IMG/VR virus record: IMGVR_UViG_3300044732_000704
Coordinates: 29,435-93,434 of that record
Origin: a virus
Length of the DNA: 64,000 nucleotides
Direction: 5' to 3' (one strand)
The notes under the pieces are model-generated. The model was not told where the DNA came from and made no database searches. It was given only the letters and a program-made list of their open reading frames with translations. Positions within the stretch are counted from its first letter, which is position 1, and every line of letters begins with the position of its first letter. Both the position numbers and the translations under genes were made by a program. This document shows, in pieces, positions 15,260 to 23,421 of this stretch.

Positions 15260-16489
15260 CTATGAGATATTCAAGTAAAATTCTTTTACGTGTTCACTGG
15301 TTTTGATATTCTTCTCTCCTACGTGAGTAACGAAGCTGATATTGTTTAAATCCTTCAGTCTTGATAGGGCTACATACAACTGACCATTGCTGAAACATCC
15401 TTTACCGACATCAATAGCTGCTTTCTCTAAAGTCATCCCTTGTGATTTATGAATACTGATAGCCCAACCTAATTTCAGAGGTAATTGGATATACACACTG
15501 TCGATAACGTGTTTGTATTTACCGTCCACTTTCTGTAGCTTGTATTTCTCCCATGTGAAAGGGATAACATTTACTAAATCTCCGTTATCTTTTCTCACTT
15601 CAACAGCATTGGGGAACAGACGTTCCACTGTACCGCGTTCTCCGTTCGTGTAACCACTCTCATTATCGTTGGCTGAGATAATCACCTTTGTCCCTACCTT
15701 CAATTTCAGCAGTTCTGATACACCACAGCCGTTCTCTTTACCTACTGCCTTATATACCTTTTCTGGAGACATTATCTGACTATACCAGTGATGGTTGATT
15801 GCTTCTGCATCTTGGTTATAAGCGCACAGGTGCAACGTAGAGGCTTCGTTTACATAAGGCAGTGCGTTAGCTTGGATTGTAGCTAAAGCTTCTCCTGCTG
15901 TGTCTGAGCCTTTCCTAATTGCGTTTAGTAATTCCACCTGTGTCTTGTCTGATTGACGCACTACATCTGTGAGTTCAACGGTCTTGAAGTTCCATGCACG
16001 GCTATGGAAACAGAACGGAGACTGGTATTCATTATCTAACAACAGTTTGTCTTGCTTACTTACAATTGGTTCTAATTGGAAGAAGTCCCCTACCAACACC
16101 AATTGTAAACCACCGAAGGGTTTCTTGTTTCGTCTTACCAGCTTCAAACGATGGTCAATAATGTCCAACTGCTCCGCTCGTAACATACCAGCTTCATCAA
16201 TAATGATGCGTTTGATATTTGAGCCAAGACCGAATATCTCCTTGAATGCTTTACCCACCTTTCCCCAGTCAGATAACAGAGGGTAATGTAAAGGTAAAGC
16301 GAATGTCGAGTGGCATGTAACACCACCAATGTTAATTGCTGCAATACCTGTTGGGGCACACAGTATAGTGTCGTCATCCAGCACTTGTCGGATTACGTGG
16401 GACTTACCCACGCCACCGCTTCCTGTCAGGAACAAATTAACTCCATCTCGGATTAGTTTTAGTGCATACTCTTGTTTTTCAATGATCAA
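15260..16489 (-). CDS. Pif1-like superfamily 1 DNA helicase
   Basis: ATP-dependent 5'-3' DNA helicase, likely for replication or recombination. Visible motifs: Walker A GSGGVGKSHV near the N-terminus, Q-like segment before it, Walker B IIIDEAGM, motif III VLVGDFFQLEP, motif V SIHKSQGMTLE and motif VI LYVALSR. Start set at TTG 16489, seven bases after AAGGGG; the longer frame reading MRLGNIW overlaps the coding end of the upstream gene. The result is about 409 residues, as in compact phage and RecD2/Pif1-type helicases. Overlaps the upstream 48-codon gene by 11 nt. Confidence 0.85.
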   Translation of the reverse strand: MIIEKQEYALKLIRDGVNLFLTGSGGVGKSHVIRQVLDDDTILCAPTGIAAINIGGVTCHSTFALPLHYPLLSDWGKVGKAFKEIFGLGSNIKRIIIDEAGMLRAEQLDIIDHRLKLVRRNKKPFGGLQLVLVGDFFQLEPIVSKQDKLLLDNEYQSPFCFHSRAWNFKTVELTDVVRQSDKTQVELLNAIRKGSDTAGEALATIQANALPYVNEASTLHLCAYNQDAEAINHHWYSQIMSPEKVYKAVGKENGCGVSELLKLKVGTKVIISANDNESGYTNGERGTVERLFPNAVEVRKDNGDLVNVIPFTWEKYKLQKVDGKYKHVIDSVYIQLPLKLGWAISIHKSQGMTLEKAAIDVGKGCFSNGQLYVALSRLKDLNNISFVTHVGEKNIKTSEHVKEFYLNIS

Positions 16490-16625
16490 TAGCTTTCCCC
16501 TTATTATAATCCTTCGGAATCCCCAGATATTCCCCAATCTCATCTGCTGTTCGCTTTACGTGTATCTTATTGAAGGCTTTCATAGCTGCTTCAAATGTGC
16601 CTGTTTGTTCTTGTGTTGGTTTCAT
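16479..16625 (-). CDS. Hypothetical protein, 48 aa
   Basis: Coupled to the previous gene by TAATG and overlapping the helicase start. The segment RTADEIGEYLGIPKDYNKGK looks like a short HTH-like fold. Unknown function. Confidence 0.5.
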   Translation of the reverse strand: MKPTQEQTGTFEAAMKAFNKIHVKRTADEIGEYLGIPKDYNKGKAIDH

Positions 16626-16834
16626 TAATTCCCCCTGAACAAAACATACTCTGTTGATTCTTTATCTTGCCGATAGTTCTGTACCCAACCATCTGGTCTA
16701 GGGAGACATAACCTCGTTACACTAATATCTTTAGGTGTAACAAGATATTGTTCGCTATACATCTCCGCAGCCACTAACATATGTGGCGGATATGTCTTTA
16801 ATAACTCAATCAATTCATTTACTGTCATTCCCAT
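16625..16834 (-). CDS. Hypothetical protein, 69 aa (L-x2-L-x-x-P family)
   Basis: Opens with MTVNELIELLKTYPPHMLV, matching a common small phage family that begins with a helix then Y/F-P and a strand. The 17659-17895 gene starts the same way. Function of the family is unknown. Confidence 0.5.
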   Translation of the reverse strand: MGMTVNELIELLKTYPPHMLVAAEMYSEQYLVTPKDISVTRLCLPRPDGWVQNYRQDKESTEYVLFRGN

Positions 16835-17058
16835 TTCACTCCTGCATCATCTAATGCTTCTTTTAAAGCATCCATCATCTGTCTTGTGCAATCATACTCA
16901 TCCCAAGATGGAAGCTTCACCACTAAACCTTCGGTGTACTTCTCATGCGATGCCATCCAACCATCCCAAGCACCTTCTTCATCTAGGTAGACCAGCTTGT
17001 CGTGTGATAGAGACACCAACCATTTCTCAAAGTCTTCTTTGGTTTGTTCTTGTGTCAT
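16825..17058 (-). CDS. Hypothetical protein, 77 aa
   Basis: Acidic, Trp-rich, with GAWDGWMASHE, a W-x2-W pattern frequent in small phage proteins of unknown function. Coupled to its neighbours by overlaps. Confidence 0.5.
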   Translation of the reverse strand: MTQEQTKEDFEKWLVSLSHDKLVYLDEEGAWDGWMASHEKYTEGLVVKLPSWDEYDCTRQMMDALKEALDDAGVKWE

Positions 17059-17234
17059 TCCTTCTCCACCTCCCTACAAATAAACTCATCAGCTAATGTT
17101 GTACAGACAATTTTATCTTCTGTGTACATCTTGATAATCCCTGTGTCTCGAATGTGTACTGTGCTGAGAACTAATAATCCCATCACCATCATACCTAATA
17201 AGAATGTGATTACATTACTCTCAAATTTACTCAT
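17055..17234 (-). CDS. Small membrane protein, 59 aa
   Basis: ATG at 17234; the TGA overlaps the ATG of the next gene. One transmembrane helix (about residues 7-26, NVITFLLGMMVMGLLVLSTV) and a polar C-terminal domain with two Cys. Unknown function. Confidence 0.55.
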   Translation of the reverse strand: MSKFESNVITFLLGMMVMGLLVLSTVHIRDTGIIKMYTEDKIVCTTLADEFICREVEKE

Positions 17235-17473
17235 AAATTCCCTCCATCAATAACCCTCTTAACATAAGCCAACATCTTTTCTTGTGTCTCTACACCACTC
17301 CAAAAGATTTCATCTGTATTGAAATAACGTTCATACACAACTGTTCTGTCTGGTGCCCACACCATCACTTGCTGGCTATATGTATCTGGACAACGTAATG
17401 TCTGTTCAATTGGATAGAAGCATATTTGATAATCTTTATACCAATGAGATTCTTGGTGTTTGTTGTTAGCCAT
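17231..17473 (-). CDS. Hypothetical protein, 80 aa
   Basis: Aromatic-rich small protein, coupled by overlaps on both sides. No motif recognised. Confidence 0.5.
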   Translation of the reverse strand: MANNKHQESHWYKDYQICFYPIEQTLRCPDTYSQQVMVWAPDRTVVYERYFNTDEIFWSGVETQEKMLAYVKRVIDGGNL

Positions 17474-17658
17474 TAAGTAATACCTTTAATCTGTTCATAA
17501 CCCTGACGACTGATCTTGTATGAATCTCCATTCATCATTGTAATTACAAGGCTAAACTCATCTCTTAATCCATATTGGCGATACGGTCTAATAGAGCATA
17601 CAAGGTTCCTGTTAACTTCGATGACTCCGTGGTCTTTTGTTACAATCTCTACAAACAT
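17473..17658 (-). CDS. Hypothetical protein, 61 aa
   Basis: Beta-rich protein ending YKISRQGYEQIKGI. The 18336-18536 product ends in the same pattern (CWLITDQEGYDKILKI), so the two are likely paralogues. Unknown function. Confidence 0.5.
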   Translation of the reverse strand: MFVEIVTKDHGVIEVNRNLVCSIRPYRQYGLRDEFSLVITMMNGDSYKISRQGYEQIKGIT

Positions 17659-17895
17659 TTAATCCTTCCCTCCAAGTTCTAAGATACGTTTATTGTAATA
17701 ATAACTATCTTCCACTAACCACGTATTCCCATTATAATCTGTGTAATCGTAATCATCAAATCGCTCTCCTTTGAACTTCTCATATACTACTTCACCATAA
17801 GGACAATACGATGGTGCCGATTGTTGAATTCCTACATGAATCTCTGTGTCTTCTGGAAATTGTTCTAACCATTGTTGAAAGTCTTTTCTATTCAT
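17659..17895 (-). CDS. Hypothetical protein, 78 aa
   Basis: Begins MNRKDFQQWLEQFPEDTEIHV, the same helix, F-P, acidic, strand layout as the 16625-16834 product. The rest is Tyr- and Asp-rich. Unknown function. Confidence 0.5.
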   Translation of the reverse strand: MNRKDFQQWLEQFPEDTEIHVGIQQSAPSYCPYGEVVYEKFKGERFDDYDYTDYNGNTWLVEDSYYYNKRILELGGKD

Positions 17896-18092
17896 TTATT
17901 CACCCTCCGACTTTCAGACCAACAATCCCACAATCTTTGTGTAAGGCTGTTCAAGTAGAACCCTTCTTCATCTGTGGATAAATCATAGTTCCACTTCTTA
18001 GCAAATTCCTCAAATTGCTTATTACTCTCAAAATGTTGCTGTGCTGAAGATAAGTCAATATTTACAGTATGTATTTCAGATAGATCGCTCAT
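17892..18092 (-). CDS. Hypothetical protein, 66 aa
   Basis: Acidic small protein in the coupled operon (ATGA overlap with the next gene). No motif recognised. Confidence 0.5.
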   Translation of the reverse strand: MSDLSEIHTVNIDLSSAQQHFESNKQFEEFAKKWNYDLSTDEEGFYLNSLTQRLWDCWSESRRVNK

Positions 18093-18112
18093 TTACTCTC
18101 CTCAAATTATTA

Positions 18113-18349
18113 CTATTTCTTTTTCCGAAGTGTTTTAGAGAATAATCCCCTCATACTGAGTTCATCCAAAACAGCCCATATTACGAAAAGAATATTAAAT
18201 ATAGGTATTACAGCAAGTATTACAGTACCTACCACCTCACCAACCGTCACGGCACCTCTCCGGTAGAAATCAATACCACATATTACGAGTGTAAGTAAAG
18301 CAGGTAGAACATATAAAATAAATAATTCCATATCATTACTCCACATCAA
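18113..18349 (-). CDS. Two-span membrane protein, 78 aa
   Basis: Hydrophobic segments at about residues 7-25 and 38-62, with a basic tail (KTLRKKK) that would face the cytoplasm. Unknown function. A holin role cannot be excluded, but it lies 2 kb from the spanins and no endolysin is next to it. Confidence 0.55.
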   Translation of the reverse strand: MMWSNDMELFILYVLPALLTLVICGIDFYRRGAVTVGEVVGTVILAVIPIFNILFVIWAVLDELSMRGLFSKTLRKKK

Positions 18350-18536
18350 TAATCTTTAAGATTTTATCATAACCTTCTTGGTCTGTAATTAGCCAGCAGT
18401 TTCCATCCAAGATAACTTTATAATTACCGTCACCATATTCTGTAATGCTTGAAATTGTAGATACTCTAAGCAGTGCTAATGGAGACATTTCTTCCCCAAA
18501 CTTCTCAATAGATTTAACTTTTACAAACATAATCAA
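18336..18536 (-). CDS. Hypothetical protein, 66 aa
   Basis: Likely paralogue of the 17473-17658 product by its C-terminal strand-G-Y-x-x-I pattern. Start could be the first or second Met. Unknown function. Confidence 0.5.
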   Translation of the reverse strand: MIMFVKVKSIEKFGEEMSPLALLRVSTISSITEYGDGNYKVILDGNCWLITDQEGYDKILKIIDVE

Positions 18537-18739
18537 TTCTCCTCTTGTTCAAATACTGGAATTAAGAATACCCCACCTTCACCTAATCTGTCAATGTCTT
18601 TCTGTGCAGCTTATTGTGTTTCGTAGCAGGGTGTATAACACTTGTCAGGAGAAGCATAGCACACCCACTCATCGACTTCCTCATCAAGAAAGATGTCATA
18701 ATAATCATCTGGACTATGTTTCTGTTTGACATGCCACAT
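18533..18739 (-). pseudogene. Small gene interrupted by an in-frame TAA
   Basis: From ATG 18739 (GGAG upstream) the frame reads 42 codons, meets TAA at 18613-18611, then stays open for 25 further codons ending in FEQEEN and TGA, which overlaps the next ATG in the coupled style of this operon. A single GAA to TAA change would explain it. Either a nonsense mutation, a sequencing error or readthrough. Confidence 0.55.
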
Positions 18740-18748
18740 ATCTACTCC

Positions 18749-19171
18749 CTAGTTTATCTTATGACCATTCTTACGCCAATAGTCAAGAACATTAGATTGT
18801 TGTTGTGTCAACAATAACTCACTACCGGATTTACTCAGCTGGTAAATGTTTCTTAACGTGTACCATTTCTCTGTATAACCAATATAGAACACTTCACTTG
18901 GTGGACGATCATCGTTGTATGGATAAAACCAAGGGTAGCAAGGCTGAAGCCATTCAGAGATTTCATCTTTCAGAACACCTGTGACATCCACATATTCCTC
19001 TTTACGTATCCACAATAGCCACCAAACCCTCACCTGCTTGTATGTCTGGATAGTTTTCCAAATAGACGCACAGGTGGTTAGTTCTTTTGTCTTTTCTAAG
19101 AACTCTTTAATGCGTTGCTTTTCCAGATCAGACATCACAACTTTTACAGCTCCAGCAAAACAATCACTCAT
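18749..19171 (-). CDS. Hypothetical Trp-rich protein, 140 aa
   Basis: Basic N-terminal helix, a W-W-x-x-W-I cluster near residue 50, and an HTH-like C-terminus (LLLTQQQSNVLDYWRKNGH). Unknown function. Confidence 0.5.
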   Translation of the reverse strand: MSDCFAGAVKVVMSDLEKQRIKEFLEKTKELTTCASIWKTIQTYKQVRVWWLLWIRKEEYVDVTGVLKDEISEWLQPCYPWFYPYNDDRPPSEVFYIGYTEKWYTLRNIYQLSKSGSELLLTQQQSNVLDYWRKNGHKIN

Positions 19172-19374
19172 TAGTTAGTCTCCTTCTCAATATCATTAGA
19201 CCAAGCAATAAGCTCGTCAGTGTTGTAAGCGTATTCGTTTGGTGCTTTCTCATCTGTTTTGATGATGTACAACAACGTACCAAATCCCGAATTCATCACT
19301 TTCAGAACATAACCGTTAGAAAGGAAAGGTTTATCTTTCCATTTCACTCTATCCCTTACTTTGAATCTAGTCAT
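19171..19374 (-). CDS. Hypothetical SH3/KOW-like protein, 67 aa
   Basis: Pattern FKVRDRVKWKD...GYVLKVM...LLYIIKT fits a small beta-barrel of the KOW/SH3 type. Coupled to the previous gene. Unknown function. Confidence 0.5.
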   Translation of the reverse strand: MTRFKVRDRVKWKDKPFLSNGYVLKVMNSGFGTLLYIIKTDEKAPNEYAYNTDELIAWSNDIEKETN

Positions 19375-19594
19375 AATAATCTCCGTCGAATTCTATATGA
19401 TAACCTTCATGCTCAAGGAATTGCATTAACACATCTTTTAGTGATGTATTTTCGCAACCAAAACAGTAAGCATGTGCCTCATTACCGATCACAACGTCCT
19501 TGTAAAATAACTGGTAGGATTCTTCCCAAGTACCACCACAAGTTTCACAATCATGTTCGTCTGTTGTATATTTGATAACTATTTTCTTGGTCAT
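19367..19594 (-). CDS. Small zinc-ribbon-like protein, 75 aa
   Basis: Two CxxC pairs, CETC (residues 16-19) and CFGC (about 44-47), suggest one zinc site. Acidic otherwise. Unknown function. Confidence 0.55.
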   Translation of the reverse strand: MTKKIVIKYTTDEHDCETCGGTWEESYQLFYKDVVIGNEAHAYCFGCENTSLKDVLMQFLEHEGYHIEFDGDYYD

Positions 19595-20496
19595 TTCACT
19601 TCTCCTAATTTCTTCATCAGAGCATTAATAGCATTCTTTGTGTATTGTTTGTTATCCTGTGCTTTACGCATAACATCCAACCCTTCCACTTTCTTCAGGA
19701 TAGCTTGTAAATCAGCAAAGATTTCAGCAGCAACAAACTTACCAATCACTGTCATGTTAAACTTAGCAGCAAGATACTCATGTAGCTCGCTACGAATATC
19801 GTCTTCGTATTTCTGTGCATCTTGTAACGATGGAAAATACTTGAAACTGTTTTCTGATTGTTTTTCCCATTTGCTTCCACTACCAATAACATATTGGTCT
19901 TTAATCTTAGCGTATTTATAACCGCTATGAGTACCGTTGACGAATGGTAACTCAGCTTCAGCAGCGAACTTCTTCAACGTATCACCAATTACTTCTGATA
20001 CACTCAGTTTAAAGAAACTATTATCACTTGTAGAGAAACGACCTTTGCCGTATGACACAGCAGTTTCTACAAATGGATTACCTGTGTCTTTCAATTCGCC
20101 GACGATTGTATATTCTACTGGAGTAAGAATAGCTTCTTCTTCCAGATATACTTTCTCACCCTCGCCAAGTTCTAATAGACGTTCCCGATGTGCAAATTCT
20201 TCTTTCAGAGAAGGATACACTATCTTTTCTTCATCAACATCATAATACTGATTGTGAATTGCATTCACTTCTTGTGCAGAAAGCTCTGTACCATCTTTCA
20301 GGATTGTTTTAACCCATGTGCGTTTAGGTGCTGTGTATGTGTATAAGGTTTCATCTTTATTGATTGTGATTTGTGTACCATTTAATTGACGATTACCAAC
20401 CATGTAACCACCCCAACGATGAGGTAGTTGAATGATTATTGTATCACCAGCTTGTACCGCTTCAAAATCTTTTAAGTTATCAATTTTAAATGTCAT
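19591..20496 (-). CDS. Hypothetical protein, 301 aa
   Basis: One of the longer unknown genes here. N-terminal beta-rich region (about 1-75), then charged helices. No catalytic motif recognised. Coupled to Rz upstream (ATGA overlap at 20493-20496), so it may be expressed late with the spanins. Confidence 0.6.
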   Translation of the reverse strand: MTFKIDNLKDFEAVQAGDTIIIQLPHRWGGYMVGNRQLNGTQITINKDETLYTYTAPKRTWVKTILKDGTELSAQEVNAIHNQYYDVDEEKIVYPSLKEEFAHRERLLELGEGEKVYLEEEAILTPVEYTIVGELKDTGNPFVETAVSYGKGRFSTSDNSFFKLSVSEVIGDTLKKFAAEAELPFVNGTHSGYKYAKIKDQYVIGSGSKWEKQSENSFKYFPSLQDAQKYEDDIRSELHEYLAAKFNMTVIGKFVAAEIFADLQAILKKVEGLDVMRKAQDNKQYTKNAINALMKKLGEVK

Positions 20497-21017
20497 TGTT
20501 TCTCTCCATTAATTACACGTTTCACTGAATTGTATTCGTTGACACAGGTTGTGTTGCTAAGTCTGAGCGAGTCAGCTTCTCTCGATAAATCTTGAGCTGC
20601 TCGGAGACTCCATCGGAGCAACTCTTGCTGCACAATAAGATTGGTTTCTTTGGTTGCGCTCTGTCTGTCAACTCCGGCACTACCATCTTCTCCACCTTCG
20701 GGCATTGGATCGAGCTGTTTGACGAGCAGCTCGTATTCATTAGACAGCTCAGTAAAAGCAACGTCAAGCTTAGCTTGTTCTTGTTTGTGATATTGTTCAT
20801 TTTTTGTTTTCTCCTCAACCAGTTGTTGTTGTTTATCAAGTTCTCTTTTCTGTTCTTCAATTGTTGATTTTAAGGCATCTACACGAGCTTCTGACCACTT
20901 CAATTCCCAAGCAGTGTTCACATGCAAGGATGTTCGCTGATATGTCGCTACGTTCGTTAGAACGAGCAATAGCACAATAGCGATAGCCTTCCAATATTTT
21001 TGCAATAGTAATAACAT
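20493..21017 (-). CDS. Rz: Inner-membrane spanin (Rz-like)
   Basis: Rz-type i-spanin: an N-terminal transmembrane anchor (about residues 8-27, WKAIAIVLLLVLTNVA) and a long periplasmic coiled coil (about 40-100) rich in Gln, Glu and Lys. At 174 residues it has the usual size. The decisive evidence is the embedded out-of-frame Rz1 lipoprotein gene. Together they fuse the inner and outer membranes in the last step of lysis. Preceded by a consensus promoter at 21050-21078. Confidence 0.85.
   Translation of the reverse strand: MLLLLQKYWKAIAIVLLLVLTNVATYQRTSLHVNTAWELKWSEARVDALKSTIEEQKRELDKQQQLVEEKTKNEQYHKQEQAKLDVAFTELSNEYELLVKQLDPMPEGGEDGSAGVDRQSATKETNLIVQQELLRWSLRAAQDLSREADSLRLSNTTCVNEYNSVKRVINGEKQ
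20522..20800 (-). CDS. Rz1: Outer-membrane lipoprotein spanin (Rz1-like), embedded in Rz
   Basis: Lies entirely inside Rz in another frame. The start at ATG 20800 (GAGGAG upstream) gives a 92-residue product with a basic-polar start, hydrophobic core LSLTLLLLSC as a lipoprotein signal (L-L-S-C lipobox) and a Pro-containing linker (PELTDRAQPKKP). Nested Rz1 is the classical Gram-negative phage arrangement. A longer frame begins at 20860 but lacks a ribosome-binding site. Confidence 0.8.
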   Translation of the reverse strand: MNNITNKNKLSLTLLLLSCLMNTSCSSNSSIQCPKVEKMVVPELTDRAQPKKPILLCSKSCSDGVSEQLKIYREKLTRSDLATQPVSTNTIQ

Positions 21018-21037
21018 TTCTTTCTCCCAAATAATTA

Positions 21038-21078
21038 AGCCGTAAAGACATATTAATCTTTACGGCTATTGTTGTCAA
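21038..21078 (-). promoter_or_regulatory. Spanin promoter with palindrome over the -10
   Basis: TTGACA (21078-21073), 17 nt, TAATAT (21055-21050). The -10 sits in the 8-nt loop of a perfect 11-bp inverted repeat AGCCGTAAAGA / TCTTTACGGCT (21038-21067). The repeat followed by TTAATTATTT may also terminate the upstream gene. Confidence 0.7.
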
Positions 21079-21251
21079 GCGTTATCTTTCTTAAATTCTT
21101 CCCATTGAGCTTTTGTGCTGTAAAACTTAATCACTTGATACAAAGCTTTCTTCACTTTATCATCCTCTACAGGACAACGATACATCTCAATTAAATCATT
21201 ACGAACAATTGATTCCACTTGGTCTGGGTCTAACTTTAAAAATACGTTCAT
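21075..21251 (-). CDS. Hypothetical protein, 58 aa
   Basis: ATG at 21251 after AAAGGAG. Charged, helical product beginning MNVFLKLDPDQVESIVRNDL, a type of small phage protein seen often but of unknown role. Confidence 0.5.
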   Translation of the reverse strand: MNVFLKLDPDQVESIVRNDLIEMYRCPVEDDKVKKALYQVIKFYSTKAQWEEFKKDNA

Positions 21252-21265
21252 TTGTTTCTCCTTTG

Positions 21266-22129
21266 TTATTTAATGATTCGTTCTTTTGCAATTTTGAAAT
21301 AACCTTCATCCATCTCGATACCTATAAACTTCCGGTTTAGATTTACACAAGCCACACCTGTTGTACCGCTACCCATGAACATATCCAAAATTGTTTGATG
21401 CTCAGAAGACACAAGTTTTATTAAAACCTCCATTAATTCTACAGGCTTTTGTGTTTCATGCTCTTTTTCTTGTACTGAAGAAGATATACTTAATTTGTTT
21501 GACTGTAAAACACTACAATCAAATACACCAAGATTATCTTTGATAAAACAATCAGTAACTGTTGTTCCAACAGGGTACGGTTTGAATAACCAAACTATAG
21601 GTTCACACACCGGAGCTAGATTACCTAAACGGATGTTATCACTCACTTCGCAGATGCCTCTTTTATTTAAGACACAGTTTATTTTCTGTGCCCTAAAAGG
21701 AGCTTTCTGTTTATCCCAAGTGATGTAATCTTTAAAGATAAACCCAACATTTTCAGCAGCACAAGTAAACCTGTGCTGTAATTGCCTACCACACATGACC
21801 ATCACAGGACTACAAGGCTTAGTTACTCTGTAAACCTCTGTCAACCATTTAGTGCAAAAATCTTCAAACTCCTTACCACGCTGTTTATCAGCAGAAGACC
21901 AACCATTAAGCGGTTTACCTCTGGACTTAAACAACTTAGATTCTTTTTGAGCAGGAGAACTTCCAAGTAGTGCTGAATTTGTGTTGTTATGGGTAACGTC
22001 CCAGTGTGAAAAATCAATACCGTAGGGTACGTCTGAGATAACCACATCAACGGAACTATCTGGAATTGCTTTCATTCGTTCCAGACAATCGCCTTGCATA
22101 AGCCACAAATTGTCTGTTTTAAAATCCAT
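21266..22129 (-). CDS. DNA methyltransferase (beta class, N4-cytosine or N6-adenine)
   Basis: S-adenosylmethionine-dependent amino-methyltransferase. Catalytic motif IV appears near the N-terminus as SDVPYG (the usual D/N-P-P-Y is D-V-P-Y here) and the SAM-binding motif I near the C-terminus as FMGSGTTGVACVNL, the beta-class order. 287 residues, normal for solitary phage enzymes. No restriction endonuclease is next to it, so it more likely protects phage DNA from host restriction. Confidence 0.85.
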   Translation of the reverse strand: MDFKTDNLWLMQGDCLERMKAIPDSSVDVVISDVPYGIDFSHWDVTHNNTNSALLGSSPAQKESKLFKSRGKPLNGWSSADKQRGKEFEDFCTKWLTEVYRVTKPCSPVMVMCGRQLQHRFTCAAENVGFIFKDYITWDKQKAPFRAQKINCVLNKRGICEVSDNIRLGNLAPVCEPIVWLFKPYPVGTTVTDCFIKDNLGVFDCSVLQSNKLSISSSVQEKEHETQKPVELMEVLIKLVSSEHQTILDMFMGSGTTGVACVNLNRKFIGIEMDEGYFKIAKERIIK

Positions 22130-22132
22130 TAT

Positions 22133-22345
22133 TCATTTTCTCCTGTGTTGTCGTTTAATAAATCTAACTAATCTTCCTGTCAGTATTAAGACATTAATCC
22201 ACCACGTTACAATATTAACCAGTAAGTATCGCCAATATGCTTTTGGATTGTCGGCATCTTCTGAATATTCAAAGTCTAGTACACTAACAAATGCAGCACA
22301 ACTAAAATAAAAGATTAGGATACTTATGTTAGAACTCAAGAGCAT
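22133..22345 (-). CDS. Small membrane protein, 70 aa
   Basis: Two predicted transmembrane helices (about 4-21 and 38-57) and a strongly basic tail (RFIKRQHRRK). Overlaps the end of the previous gene. Unknown function. Confidence 0.5.
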   Translation of the reverse strand: MLLSSNISILIFYFSCAAFVSVLDFEYSEDADNPKAYWRYLLVNIVTWWINVLILTGRLVRFIKRQHRRK

Positions 22346-22529
22346 TGTAGTACCCTGTCTCTAATCTGTGTTCAGCTAGAATTATAATGTCGTCTTCACT
22401 CATATGCGGATTCTCTTGTCGAATTAAACTCTCAGCCCACTCCTGTAAGAATATGGCATCCCAAGCTAACTGACCAACTACGTCTGTTGTTAACCAATCA
22501 TCGTATACATCAATATTAAAACTACCCAT
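22329..22529 (-). CDS. Hypothetical acidic protein, 66 aa
   Basis: ATG at 22529 has AAGGAG upstream; a longer frame from 22583 is within the previous gene. Acidic, helical. Unknown function. Confidence 0.5.
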   Translation of the reverse strand: MGSFNIDVYDDWLTTDVVGQLAWDAIFLQEWAESLIRQENPHMSEDDIIILAEHRLETGYYNALEF

Positions 22530-22531
22530 TA

Positions 22532-22663
22532 CTACTCCTTCTCTAAACTTAATAAAGCTAATGCTGCACCAAGTGCTGCCCACCCTGAGTTATGCTCAAA
22601 ACAAAACCATGTGAGACCTAAGCATACCACAGCGCAACATACATTGTAAACACTATTTTTCAT
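22532..22663 (-). CDS. Small membrane protein, 43 aa
   Basis: ATG at 22663 with GGAGAG upstream. Two short hydrophobic segments with several Cys. Coupled on both sides. Unknown function. Confidence 0.5.
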   Translation of the reverse strand: MKNSVYNVCCAVVCLGLTWFCFEHNSGWAALGAALALLSLEKE

Positions 22664-22971
22664 AATTTCTCTCCATACCAAACGTTATTCCTAATCAATG
22701 TCTCAGCATCCCTGACAATAAACATTGGATACTGATTCGACTTCACATCAAACAAACTACCAGCAGACATCCTATCGTCTGTTATTAAGTGCGATAATAG
22801 CTTATGCTTAATATTCTTGTCAATAACTAATTTGCATAGCTTGTCAAATACTTCATCGGATAAGAATGATTCCGACCTTATATAATACCCATAACTGGAT
22901 AATACTATAAAATAAATCACACTGGAAGCAGATTCTTTGTATGATTTACGTGCTTGATTGTCGAGGTTCAT
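22660..22971 (-). CDS. Hypothetical protein, 103 aa
   Basis: The segment FLSDEVFDKLCKLV recalls the start of the NAD-dependent DNA ligase Ia domain, a pattern seen in a phage family of unknown function. No ligase catalytic motif present. Confidence 0.5.
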   Translation of the reverse strand: MNLDNQARKSYKESASSVIYFIVLSSYGYYIRSESFLSDEVFDKLCKLVIDKNIKHKLLSHLITDDRMSAGSLFDVKSNQYPMFIVRDAETLIRNNVWYGEKL

Positions 22972-22973
22972 AA

Positions 22974-23420
22974 TTATTCTTTCACAAGGTCAGCAGCATC
23001 ACTCAGTAAATCTAACTGGCGACTATACTTCTGAATACGTTTATAATCCACATCCACAGCAGACTGTGAAAGATTAGCCAATGTGTCACAATACTTCACT
23101 TTCAGTGCAATCTCATTGGACTTTACTTTCTCGATATACTCTTTGTAGGTTTGATTGAACTGTGGGTATTTTGTCAGTGTATCCACAGCACCTAATACAT
23201 CACCACCAAACAACTCAAGTAGTATAGCAGGGTCACAATTAGTATCTTCTAGAATATCATGCAGATATGCCACACATACAATTGTTTCATCGTCACCATA
23301 GTACATTCTACAATTATCTACTACATCGTTCAAGTGAACAGTGTATGGATTGTTCCCGTATTTCTGATCTTTGTGATAATGAAAAGCTAATGCTTTTGCT
23401 AAATTTACTAATGTACTCAT
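22974..23420 (-). CDS. HD-domain protein, RelA/SpoT-type alarmone hydrolase-like
   Basis: 148 residues covering only an HD hydrolase domain. Key residues fit the (p)ppGpp hydrolase pattern: His29 in YTVHL, HD at 54-55 in AYLHDILEDT with the Glu-Asp pair at 58-59, and Asp112 with Asn117 in KYCDTLANLS (RSH enzymes have KxxDxxxN). Small alarmone hydrolases remove the 3' pyrophosphate of (p)ppGpp; a phage could use one to block the stringent response. Another nucleotide substrate is possible. Confidence 0.7.
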   Translation of the reverse strand: MSTLVNLAKALAFHYHKDQKYGNNPYTVHLNDVVDNCRMYYGDDETIVCVAYLHDILEDTNCDPAILLELFGGDVLGAVDTLTKYPQFNQTYKEYIEKVKSNEIALKVKYCDTLANLSQSAVDVDYKRIQKYSRQLDLLSDAADLVKE

Positions 23421-23421
23421 A

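Noticed and set aside
20857-21078. 73-codon minus-strand ORF overlapping the Rz start
   Set aside because: Starts within the promoter and palindrome, lacks a ribosome-binding site; only the embedded Rz1 frame shows a lipoprotein signal.
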